DNA from: Streptomyces piniterrae
Lineage (GTDB): Bacteria; Actinomycetota; Actinomycetes; Streptomycetales; Streptomycetaceae
DNA: 64,000 bases
Direction of reading: 5' to 3'
NCBI RefSeq assembly: GCF_005048155.1
Contig: NZ_SUMB01000008.1
Coordinates: 354,819 to 418,818 of the forward strand
Shown here: in pieces, positions 42,196-48,901 of the stretch
How the letters are laid out: the number at the start of each line of letters is the position of its first letter
Numbering within the stretch: the first letter of the stretch is position 1
Notes under the pieces: generated by a model
What the model saw: only the letters and a program-made list of their open reading frames with translations
What the model was told of the DNA's origin: nothing
Database searches by the model: none
Position numbers and translations under genes: made by a program

Positions 42196-42477
42196 TCAGG
42201 TGGCGGGGAATTCCCCGCCCTTGACCGCGGTGACGAACGAGGACCAGCCGGCGGCCGGGAAGACGAGTGCCGGGCCGTCGGGGTTCTTGCTGTCGCGGAC
42301 GGGGACGACGCCCTGGAGGCCGGGGGCTATCTCGATGCACTGCCCGCCGCTGCCGTCGCTGTAGGAGGACTTGATCCAGGCGAAGTCGCGGGAGAACTCG
42401 ATGCAATCCCCGCCGCTGGCGTCGCTGTAGGACGACTTGATCCACTGCGCTCTGGTGAGATCCAAGGCGGGGCTCAT
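42196..42477 (-). CDS. Double DUF397 protein
   Basis: The 93-residue product contains two DUF397 starts in tandem, WIKSSYSDASGGDCIEF and WIKSSYSDGSGGQCIEI, then the usual VRDSKNPDGPALVFPAAGW ending. DUF397 proteins partner with Scr1/WhiJ-type XRE regulators; S. coelicolor BldB-related and WhiJ loci are examples I know. The internal duplication of the first half is clear. It overlaps the upstream regulator by 4 bp. Confidence 0.93.
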   Translation of the reverse strand: MSPALDLTRAQWIKSSYSDASGGDCIEFSRDFAWIKSSYSDGSGGQCIEIAPGLQGVVPVRDSKNPDGPALVFPAAGWSSFVTAVKGGEFPAT

Positions 42478-43304
42478 TCGCGGTACTCCTTCAGCAGAGT
42501 CTTGATCAGGACCACTGATTGATCCGGGGACAATGCGTGCGCCCTAAGAAGATCATAGTCGTCCAGGGCGGCGTCGACCGTCTGTTCGGAGTCGTACGTC
42601 CTGCCTCCTACCCGGGTTTCCGTGTAGAGCACCGTGGGGGAGTTGGTGAAGCGCAACACAGTGAAGGGCTTCGCGTGCGCGGCCGGAGCGCCTGCCGAAA
42701 ACGGCATCACCTGAAGCATGATGTGCGGCGCTGTGGCTGCTGCCAGCAGGTATTCAAGCTGGCCCGCCATGATCTTGGCGCCTCCAACGACCGTCCGTAG
42801 ACACGCCTCATGCAGGATGGTCCACAGGAGCGGTGGGGAGTCCAGCTCGAATACCTCACGTCGCCGAAGTCGTGCGGCGACCTTGTCTTCGATCGCCTCT
42901 GACTCTTCCTGCGAGTAGTACGCGCGAAAGATGGCCCGCGCGTAGTCATCGGTCTGAAGGATTCCCTTCACGAGGTTTGTCGAGTAGTCCAGGATCCGCG
43001 ATGCCTTCTGTTCCAGGTTCGCGTACGGAACGAACCAACTTGGGTGGTCCCCTTGCTCGATCCGGCGTAGCAACCCCGCGAACAACTCACCGGTCCCGAA
43101 CGTGGCGTCGCAGCCCTTGGCGAACTTCTCGCTGGGCCTGGGCAACAGCGTCCCGGACTCGACCTTGCTGACGTAACCGTTGGTGTAGCCCGTGGCGTTG
43201 GCCAGATGTTGCTGCGTGAGCTTGCGGGCCAGGCGCACCTGTTTGATGTCACGGCCGAAGCGTTGGAGCGGATTCAAGTTCTCGGGCGCGGCTGTCTCGT
43301 CCAA
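42474..43304 (-). CDS. XRE regulator with DUF5753 domain (Scr1/WhiJ type)
   Basis: The 276-residue product has a Cro-type helix-turn-helix (LARKLTQQHLANATGYTNGY, VSKVESGTLLPRPSEKFA) and the DUF5753 domain (ILDYSTNLVKGILQTDDYAR, LLAAATAPHIMLQVMPFSAG). The pair with a DUF397 protein forms a developmental regulator/antagonist module. The start appears to be TTG at 43304 with AGAGG upstream. It is divergent from a row of tiny genes. Confidence 0.92.
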   Translation of the reverse strand: MDETAAPENLNPLQRFGRDIKQVRLARKLTQQHLANATGYTNGYVSKVESGTLLPRPSEKFAKGCDATFGTGELFAGLLRRIEQGDHPSWFVPYANLEQKASRILDYSTNLVKGILQTDDYARAIFRAYYSQEESEAIEDKVAARLRRREVFELDSPPLLWTILHEACLRTVVGGAKIMAGQLEYLLAAATAPHIMLQVMPFSAGAPAAHAKPFTVLRFTNSPTVLYTETRVGGRTYDSEQTVDAALDDYDLLRAHALSPDQSVVLIKTLLKEYRE

Positions 43305-43461
43305 CGCTGTGACCTCTCGTCATGTGGGCGTGCGTCGGCGTCACGGCAGGTCGCGATGTTGAGCGATGCCGGTTCAACAGGCCCAATTCTATTGCCCGTT
43401 GCGTTGTTCGCGTGACCGAATGGCTACATCCGGTATTCATCCGCGCTCGCCACACGCAAGA

Positions 43462-43492
43462 CCCCCGCGACCGATGCGCGTCGGTCCGGGGG
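43462..43492 (+). other. Leader hairpin upstream of small genes
   Basis: Arms CCCCCG-GACCGA / TCGGTC-CGGGGG with one bulged C and a 6-nt loop end 18 bp before the GGAGG of the next small gene. It may be a terminator-like attenuator or an mRNA stabiliser. Confidence 0.5.
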
Positions 43493-43523
43493 CGTGGCCA
43501 TCAACCACTCGGAGGTTGACGAC

Positions 43524-43820
43524 ATGCATCACGTTATCCGGCTCTTCGAGGCGCTGCTACGCCTCCTGCTGCCTGCGAAGGGGCGCCATCGGTCCGTCGG
43601 CGTATCGCCGGCCCCCGCGCCCACGAGGTACGCGGTCGTGCCGCGCGTACCCGCCCGCCACACCGAGCTGCTGCGGGGTGAGGACTCCGCCCTCGTGCGC
43701 CCGTATCTGGTCGCGCATGAAGAGCGACTGCAACGGAGCAGGCGACGTGTGTTGTGGCTGGCTTCGTATGGGATCGATGCGGGGCCGCGCTGGATTCACG
43801 GTATGAAGGTGGCTTCCTGA
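43524..43820 (+). CDS. Small basic protein of unknown function
   Basis: The 98-residue product begins MHHVIRLFEALLRLLLPAKG, which may form an amphipathic helix, and ends LRRGED-like and WLASYGIDAGPRWIHGM residues. The ATG is preceded by GGAGG at 8 nt. It has Streptomyces codon use. It heads a row of coupled tiny genes (TGATG and GTGA overlaps). No family is recognised, but such genes recur beside XRE/DUF397 modules. Confidence 0.7.
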   Translation: MHHVIRLFEALLRLLLPAKGRHRSVGVSPAPAPTRYAVVPRVPARHTELLRGEDSALVRPYLVAHEERLQRSRRRVLWLASYGIDAGPRWIHGMKVAS

Positions 43821-43921
43821 TGGACAAGGATGAGCGGCCCTCGGGTGACACGGGGGACCTGTCCGAGAAGGTCAGGAAAGTGAACGAGCGTAGCGAGGGT
43901 ACGGGGACGGGGAAGCGGTGA
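43820..43921 (+). CDS. Tiny coupled hydrophilic peptide
   Basis: The 33-residue frame MDKDERPSGDTGDLSEKVRK ends in KR-TGA. Its ATG shares bases with the preceding TGA, and its own TGA overlaps the next GTG. The double overlap suggests real coupled translation; function is unknown. Confidence 0.45.
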   Translation: MDKDERPSGDTGDLSEKVRKVNERSEGTGTGKR

Positions 43922-44166
43922 GGGGCGCTCGATGGTCGGCGGACTGGTGGCGTCGGCGTGCCCAACTCGCGTCGCCGCAGGCGTCGTTACCCCATGCACG
44001 CCAGTTGCAGCGGGAGTTGTACGCGATGTCCGTCGATCCCGTGTTTGCGGCGGAGTTCGTTGTGCGGCTGCGTGACTGCCTCATCCGGCAGCGTGAAGAG
44101 GATCTGTTGGTGGCGATCTTCGGGGGAGCGGCGGCGAGTGGCGGCCAGGAGAGTAAGCCGCCATGA
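43918..44166 (+). CDS. Small helical protein of unknown function
   Basis: The 82-residue product starts at GTG overlapping the previous stop (GTGA). It reads LPHARQLQRELYAMSVDPVF and FVVRLRDCLIRQREEDLLVA, both helix-like. Codon use is consistent with a gene. It belongs to the tiny-gene row of the XRE island; no domain is recognised. Confidence 0.6.
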   Translation: MRGARWSADWWRRRAQLASPQASLPHARQLQRELYAMSVDPVFAAEFVVRLRDCLIRQREEDLLVAIFGGAAASGGQESKPP

Positions 44167-44250
44167 AGCCTGCGCAGCGAAGCGGCGACCCGACAGCCTC
44201 GGGTCCGGCTCGCCCCCGAACGCCTTCTCGTGTGACCCCGGCGATTTCCC

Positions 44251-44280
44251 GTGATCATCTACCCGACAACGCGAATATTG
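44251..44280 (+). repeat. 30-bp island element, copy A
   Basis: The sequence starts GTGATCATCTACCCGACAAC and continues GCGAATATTG. It matches copy B (45903-45932) at 26 of 30 bases although flanks differ. It lies 86 bp before the 69-residue gene of the island, in a position suited to a promoter or operator. Confidence 0.75.
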
Positions 44281-44365
44281 GCGATGTGCCGTGGACCGGG
44301 CACCCGTGCCCGTCCTACGGTCCTCGTGGCAGCGGGGAGCGGCCCTGCGCCCGAGGAGGGGCACG

Positions 44366-44575
44366 ATGGCGCGTGAGGAACTGATCCGCCTTACGGGCGA
44401 TGTCGGCGGACCCGACTGCGACGACGACGATTGCCCGAACGTCTACCGGGCCAAGAGCGGTTCATTCGTTGTCCAGGGAGTGGTGTCCGACGCCTTCACT
44501 CCCCCTGACGGTGAGGGCCTGGTGGAAATCCCCGAGCACGTTCTGAGGGAGGCTGTCCGTGTTCTTGGATGGTGA
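44366..44575 (+). CDS. Small acidic protein, first gene of the DUF6879 operon
   Basis: The 69-residue product begins MAREELIRLTGDVGGPDCDD and has an Asp/Cys-rich stretch (DCDDDDCPNV) that might bind metal. It then reads VYRAKSGSFVVQGVVSDAFT. The start is ATG at 44366 with GAGGAGG upstream. It overlaps the DUF6879 gene by 17 bp. Homologues commonly sit before DUF6879 and XRE genes (recollection). Confidence 0.75.
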   Translation: MAREELIRLTGDVGGPDCDDDDCPNVYRAKSGSFVVQGVVSDAFTPPDGEGLVEIPEHVLREAVRVLGW

Positions 44576-45083
44576 GGGCTGGCGTAGGTTGTTCGACGCC
44601 TTCGAGCGGGAAGCCTGGCGGTTCGAGGCGCAGCCGACCTACACCATGCCCAGGGAGCAGGAGAACGTTGCCCGCTTCCGGCGGGGCGAGGAGAAGCCCG
44701 CCGACCACAATGTCCGCTGGCATGAACGGGTGCGCGGATACGTCGAATCCGGCAGACGCATTGGTCGTGTCCGCGTCGTGCGCCAGCCGCTCACCGACTA
44801 CCAGCGGTATCAATTCGCCTGGGGCATCCCCGGAAACATCGCAGCCGGTGAGGATATCCGAATCTTGGACGTGACGCGGGAGGACTACGGCTTGCCGCTC
44901 TCCGGGCGTGACTGGTGGATGTTCGACGAAACCCGGATCGCCCACCTGAATTTCCGACCGGACGGCACCCAGATCAATCGGGAGGCGTACGAGGGCAGCC
45001 CAGTTCCCTACCGGGAGTGGAAGGGGATCGCCCTGGAACACGCCGTGCCGTTCGAGGAGTACGTGAAGGGCCTTGACGTATGA
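44559..45083 (+). CDS. DUF6879 family protein
   Basis: The 174-residue product has the DUF6879 pattern: FEREAWRFEAQPTYTMPREQ, RVRVVRQPLTDYQRYQFAWG and DWWMFDETRIAHLNF. The family is found almost only beside Scr1-type XRE regulators in actinobacteria, and its function is unknown. The start is GTG at 44559. It overlaps both its upstream gene (17 bp) and the downstream XRE gene (11 bp), giving a tightly coupled three-gene operon. Confidence 0.88.
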   Translation: MFLDGEGWRRLFDAFEREAWRFEAQPTYTMPREQENVARFRRGEEKPADHNVRWHERVRGYVESGRRIGRVRVVRQPLTDYQRYQFAWGIPGNIAAGEDIRILDVTREDYGLPLSGRDWWMFDETRIAHLNFRPDGTQINREAYEGSPVPYREWKGIALEHAVPFEEYVKGLDV

Positions 45084-45906
45084 CCCTGGGCAGCTAGGCC
45101 AATCAAAGGCTGACCTGGCGGAAACCCTCCGCGCCATGCGCAAGCGAGCCGGCCGTACACAGGTCTGGCTCGCTCAGCGCTGCAACATGTCCCAAACCAA
45201 GCTCAGCAACATTGAGACCGGCAGAATTACGCCGGGCCTGGTCGATGTTGAGTTGGCGCTCAGAGCCCTTGATGCGCCCCCGGAAACCGTGGCGGAAGTG
45301 GCCACCCTCGCGCGACTCGCCAACACGGAGTGGCAGGGTAAGCGCGCATCGTGGCGCAGGGGTTTGGAGAAGCGTCAAGCGGAGTTGGCCGGCCTGGAAA
45401 GGGAAGCCACGACACTCCGCTACTTCCTGCCCGCGATGGTGACGGGGCTCCTGGCCACGGCTGAATACGTCAGGGCCAGCCTTGGCCACTCGCCGGTGGA
45501 CCTCTCCAAGACGGTCGCGAAGAAGCTGGAGCGGCAAGCGATTCTGTACGACAACGCGAAACGCTTCACGTTCGTGCTGACGGAGCAAGCCGTGAGATGG
45601 CCGGTGGTTCCGCGTGCGGCGATGGCCGTACAGATCGATCGCCTTGTCTCGATATCCCATCTCCCTAACGTGCGTATCGGTGTAATCCCACTGGCCACGA
45701 TTGTCGGACGTGGTCCGATGAATACGTTCACCGTTTACGATCAACGGCTGGCAACCGTCGAGACGTTCACCGGGCGCATAGTGTTCCAGGACGCCAGGGA
45801 TATTGCGGAACACCTGGAAGTGTTCGGCCTGTACGAGCGTCACGCGCTGTTCGGTGATGAGGCCAGGGCGGTGCTCCGGAAATGGGCCAGCACCTGCCGT
45901 TCGTGA
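45073..45906 (+). CDS. XRE regulator with DUF5753 domain
   Basis: The 277-residue product has LRAMRKRAGRTQVWLAQRCN and MSQTKLSNIETGRITPGLV (helix-turn-helix), then DUF5753 (LRYFLPAMVTGLLATAEYVR, SISHLPNVRIGVIPLATIVG). Its TTG start overlaps the DUF6879 stop by 11 bp. The second copy of the 30-bp element begins at its stop codon. It resembles, but is not a recent copy of, the regulator at 42474. Confidence 0.9.
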   Translation: MTYDPGQLGQSKADLAETLRAMRKRAGRTQVWLAQRCNMSQTKLSNIETGRITPGLVDVELALRALDAPPETVAEVATLARLANTEWQGKRASWRRGLEKRQAELAGLEREATTLRYFLPAMVTGLLATAEYVRASLGHSPVDLSKTVAKKLERQAILYDNAKRFTFVLTEQAVRWPVVPRAAMAVQIDRLVSISHLPNVRIGVIPLATIVGRGPMNTFTVYDQRLATVETFTGRIVFQDARDIAEHLEVFGLYERHALFGDEARAVLRKWASTCRS

Positions 45907-45932
45907 TCACTTACCCTACAACGCAAATATTG
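45903..45932 (+). repeat. 30-bp island element, copy B
   Basis: The sequence starts GTGATCACTTACCCTACAAC and continues GCAAATATTG, matching copy A at 26 of 30 bases. It overlaps the XRE stop and lies 37 bp before the next small gene, as a promoter or operator would. Confidence 0.75.
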
Positions 45933-45968
45933 CTGGAGCTTCCGTGCTGAGCGGTCGAGAATTGCTCT

Positions 45969-46172
45969 ATGCCGACCGATCAGAGAAGCTCAATTGGGCC
46001 TTCGGCGCCGAGGGTTTGGCGCCTCAACGTGATCCCGACTCGTCCCGCGTATCGGAATGCCTCGGAAGCGGTCGGTGGTTCGCGCTCGATCATGCAGGAG
46101 CTGTTTCACCATCACGCCGTCGCTGAAGGGACGGGCTTGACGCTGATGTCCAAGCTCCACGATTTCGCCTGA
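45969..46172 (+). CDS. Small protein of unknown function
   Basis: The 67-residue product includes NVIPTRPAYRNASEAVGGSR and SIMQELFHHHAVAEGTGLTL. It is reached soon after the repeated element and has sensible codon use, but no strong ribosome site. It probably belongs to the XRE island; no family is recognised. Confidence 0.45.
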   Translation: MPTDQRSSIGPSAPRVWRLNVIPTRPAYRNASEAVGGSRSIMQELFHHHAVAEGTGLTLMSKLHDFA

Positions 46173-46266
46173 GAGGGCATCTCAGGCGCTCCCCCATGGC
46201 TTCCGCCCGGCACGGGCGGGGGACAGCCCTGCTCTGGGGCTGCCAGACCATCAGGAAGGCGCACCA

Positions 46267-46485
46267 ATGACCGACCTGTACGACCTCTCCCTTTCCGAGA
46301 CCGCTGTGTTCAGCAAGGCATGCGGCGGCCCGTGCACTGAAGGGTGCGTGACCCTTTCCAAGATCGCTGAGGATGCATGGGCGCTGGCTGACAGCAAGCG
46401 GCCAGACGTGATGCCGTTGCGCTTCACCACGGCTGAGCTGCACGCGGCCGGCATCGACCCGGCCCGCTTCGGGCTCTCGGCCTGA
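46267..46485 (+). CDS. Divergent DUF397-like protein
   Basis: The 72-residue product lacks the classic WxKSSYS start. It keeps the second half of DUF397: GCVTLSKIAEDAWALADSKR and PLRFTTAELHAAGI match the CVEV...VRDSKNPDGPxLRFTPAEW pattern. An added Cys cluster (ACGGPCTEGC) is unusual and could bind metal. It likely partners with the XRE regulator upstream. Confidence 0.75.
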   Translation: MTDLYDLSLSETAVFSKACGGPCTEGCVTLSKIAEDAWALADSKRPDVMPLRFTTAELHAAGIDPARFGLSA

Positions 46486-46579
46486 CCGGCCCATATCTCC
46501 GACTGGTCTCCGTCCCCTCCGCAAGTCGGGGGCCGGTCGGACTCCAGAGTTCCTCGAACTCCCCGAAGGGGAACGGCCA

Positions 46580-47047
46580 TTGCACCACCATGGGTACCTG
46601 TGGGCCGGTTCCAAGCAACGGTTCGACGAGGAGGCGCTGAGGCGGCCCCCACCCCCTGATCCACCTCCGGCCGACGGCAGACTGGAGCTGATTCGTCGGT
46701 ACAAGGAGGTGAAGGCGGAGTTCCCCGTCGTGGACCTACCGCCGCTGGAAACGGCGTACTGGCTGATCAAGCCACGCGAGCTGATTTGCGGCACGTGGGA
46801 TGAACCGAAGGAAGCTGCGGCCTGGCTCGGGCAACGGCTGGCCGAGTATGCGCCCCGGTTCGCCTCCGAGTCGGACCGCGACAGCACACGCTTGAAGACA
46901 CTGGCCAACGCTGCTGCCGCGCGGCTGGATTGGGGCGGGGACGTGTCGCACGGCTTCCCTCTCGAACGCCCCACGTTCCTGTCCCTGGCCCTGGTGTGCT
47001 GCTCGCCGAATCGCGCCATGCCGGAACTGGGCTGCCCATTGCGGTAG
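46580..47047 (+). CDS. Protein of unknown function at end of XRE island
   Basis: The 155-residue product has folded character (LIRRYKEVKAEFPVVDLPPL, ETAYWLIKPRELICGTWDEP, KEAAAWLGQRLAEYAPRFAS) but no recognised domain. The start may be TTG 46580 or ATG 46589. It follows the DUF397-like gene by 94 bp on the same strand. The C-terminus (VCCSPNRAMPELGCPL) has three Cys. Confidence 0.65.
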   Translation: MHHHGYLWAGSKQRFDEEALRRPPPPDPPPADGRLELIRRYKEVKAEFPVVDLPPLETAYWLIKPRELICGTWDEPKEAAAWLGQRLAEYAPRFASESDRDSTRLKTLANAAAARLDWGGDVSHGFPLERPTFLSLALVCCSPNRAMPELGCPLR

Positions 47048-47269
47048 GAGCACTCAGGGTGGAGCACAGCAAGCCGCACGCCGAGGTACCTGCCGCGCCC
47101 CATGTTGATCACCAGTGATCAGCTAGCGGTAGCCGCAATCAATCCCTGATCATTCCGGCTCATCCTCTTCAGTGCGGACACAGGTCGCCATGAGGGGGCC
47201 GGCGTAAGCTCCCGCGTACCCCTGGCCGGATAGCATCAGTACCACCCGATCCGAGCAGAGGCGCCGATC

Positions 47270-48901
47270 ATGGAACCAGCTGCCGCGGCACCGCCACCCA
47301 CAGCCGGCATCAGCCTGCGTCAGCTGCTGATGTCCCTGGGTGAGCCCCTGGTGGAGCTGCAAGCCGCGCCCGCCGGGCTGGATGTCGAGATACGCAGCGT
47401 GGCGCTGCTGGACCCCGAGGATCCGCCCATCGCCCATCCTGGGGAACTGGTTCTGGCCATTGGCGCCCGTGGGCGGGCGGCCTTTCCCGCGCTGCGGGTG
47501 GCGGGGCGGGACGGGGCCGCCGCCGTCGCGGTCAAGCTGGACACTCCCGGCCAGGCCGCCGCGCTGAGCGAGACCGCCGTCGAGGCCGGGGTGGCGCTGC
47601 TCTCCGTACGCGGCGAGGCGCGCTGGGATCAGGTGGACGCCATCGCCCGTGCGGCGCTTGAGGACGCGCCGCCGGGGCGGGCCGGCGAGGGGATGGAGGA
47701 GGGCGACCTCTTCTCGCTCGCCCAGACCACCGCCATCCTCACCGGCGGCATCGTCAGCATCGAGGACACCGCGAACCGGGTGCTCGCCTACTCCCGCTCC
47801 GCCGACCATGACGAGGTCGATGATCTGCGGCGGCTGTCCATCCTGGGCTGGCAGGGCCCGGAGCCGTATCTGGCGCACCTGCGGGAGTGGGGGGTGTTCC
47901 AGCGGCTGCGCACCTCCGATGACGTGATCACCATCGAAAGTCATGCGGAGCTGGGGATCCGGCGGCGGCTCGCGGTGGCCATCCGGTCCGGGGACCGGCA
48001 GCTGGGCACGATCTGGGTGCAGGAGGGGTCGACGCCGCTGACCGAGCGTTCCGACCAGGCGCTTCTCGGTGCGGCCCGGGTCGCCGCGCTGCATCTCGTA
48101 CGGCGCCGCCGGGAGCTCTCCGCGGATCTGACGCTCACCCGTACGCTCACCGCCGGGCTGCTGGAGGGCAGCACCGGACCCCAGCCGCTGGCCAGCCATC
48201 TGGCGCTGGACGCCTTCCGGCCGGCCGCCGTTCTGGGCTTCTCGTACGGGGCGGCGGAGGCCACCGGTCCTGAGCTGACGCGGGCCGAGGTCACCAACCT
48301 GATCTCGGTGCACACGGCCGCCCGGCACCGTGCCGCGCTGGTCACCGAGGCGGACCACCGCATCTACGTGCTGCTGCCGCAGCTGCCGCGCAGCATCGAC
48401 ATCGGCACGCTGCGCGGCTGGGGGCAGGACATCGCCGACGCCGCGCGGCGCCACCTGGGGCTGTCGCTGCGAGGGTCGGTCGGCTGCATCGTGCCGGGGC
48501 TGGGCGAGGTCCCCGAGTCGCGGCGGGAGGCGGACCGGATCCTCGACGCCATGGTGCATGTCGATGTCTCCACCACGGTCGCGGCGCTGCCGGACATACA
48601 GGCCGAGGTGCTGGTCAGCGAGATGCTGGCGCTGATCACCGCCCGGCCCGACATGCGTGACCCCCGGCTGACCGCGGTGGTCGCGCACGACGCCCGCCAC
48701 CAGGGGCAGTTGGCCGAGTCGATCCTGGCGTATCTGAATGCCTTCGGCGATGTACGGGCGGCCGCCGCGCAGCTGCATGTGCACCCCAACACCCTGCGCT
48801 ACCGGATCCGCCGGGCCGAGCAGCTGACCGGACTCGATCTGAGCCGGCCGGATCAGCGGCTGCTGGCCATGCTGCAGTTGCGGCTGCCGCCCGACGCCTG
48901 A
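47270..48901 (+). CDS. PucR-family transcriptional regulator
   Basis: The 543-residue product has an N-terminal PucR-like domain (GISLRQLLMSLGEPLVELQA, HPGELVLAIGARG), a central sensor/GGDEF-like part, and the C-terminal HTH_30 (YLNAFGDVRAAAAQLHVHPN, TLRYRIRRAEQLTGLDLS). PucR proteins respond to purine or amino-acid catabolites. The start is a plain ATG. The last 49 bp overlap the 3' end of the convergent RCK gene. Confidence 0.93.
   Translation: MEPAAAAPPPTAGISLRQLLMSLGEPLVELQAAPAGLDVEIRSVALLDPEDPPIAHPGELVLAIGARGRAAFPALRVAGRDGAAAVAVKLDTPGQAAALSETAVEAGVALLSVRGEARWDQVDAIARAALEDAPPGRAGEGMEEGDLFSLAQTTAILTGGIVSIEDTANRVLAYSRSADHDEVDDLRRLSILGWQGPEPYLAHLREWGVFQRLRTSDDVITIESHAELGIRRRLAVAIRSGDRQLGTIWVQEGSTPLTERSDQALLGAARVAALHLVRRRRELSADLTLTRTLTAGLLEGSTGPQPLASHLALDAFRPAAVLGFSYGAAEATGPELTRAEVTNLISVHTAARHRAALVTEADHRIYVLLPQLPRSIDIGTLRGWGQDIADAARRHLGLSLRGSVGCIVPGLGEVPESRREADRILDAMVHVDVSTTVAALPDIQAEVLVSEMLALITARPDMRDPRLTAVVAHDARHQGQLAESILAYLNAFGDVRAAAAQLHVHPNTLRYRIRRAEQLTGLDLSRPDQRLLAMLQLRLPPDA

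Noticed and set aside
44163..44384. 73-residue frame overlapping the preceding stop by ATGA
   Set aside because: It would translate through the repeated 30-bp element and the ribosome site of the next gene, and its product is Arg/Pro/Gly-rich without structure.
46090..47112. 340-residue minus-strand frame
   Set aside because: It lies antisense to three small plus-strand genes with better codon bias and is Ser/Arg-rich.
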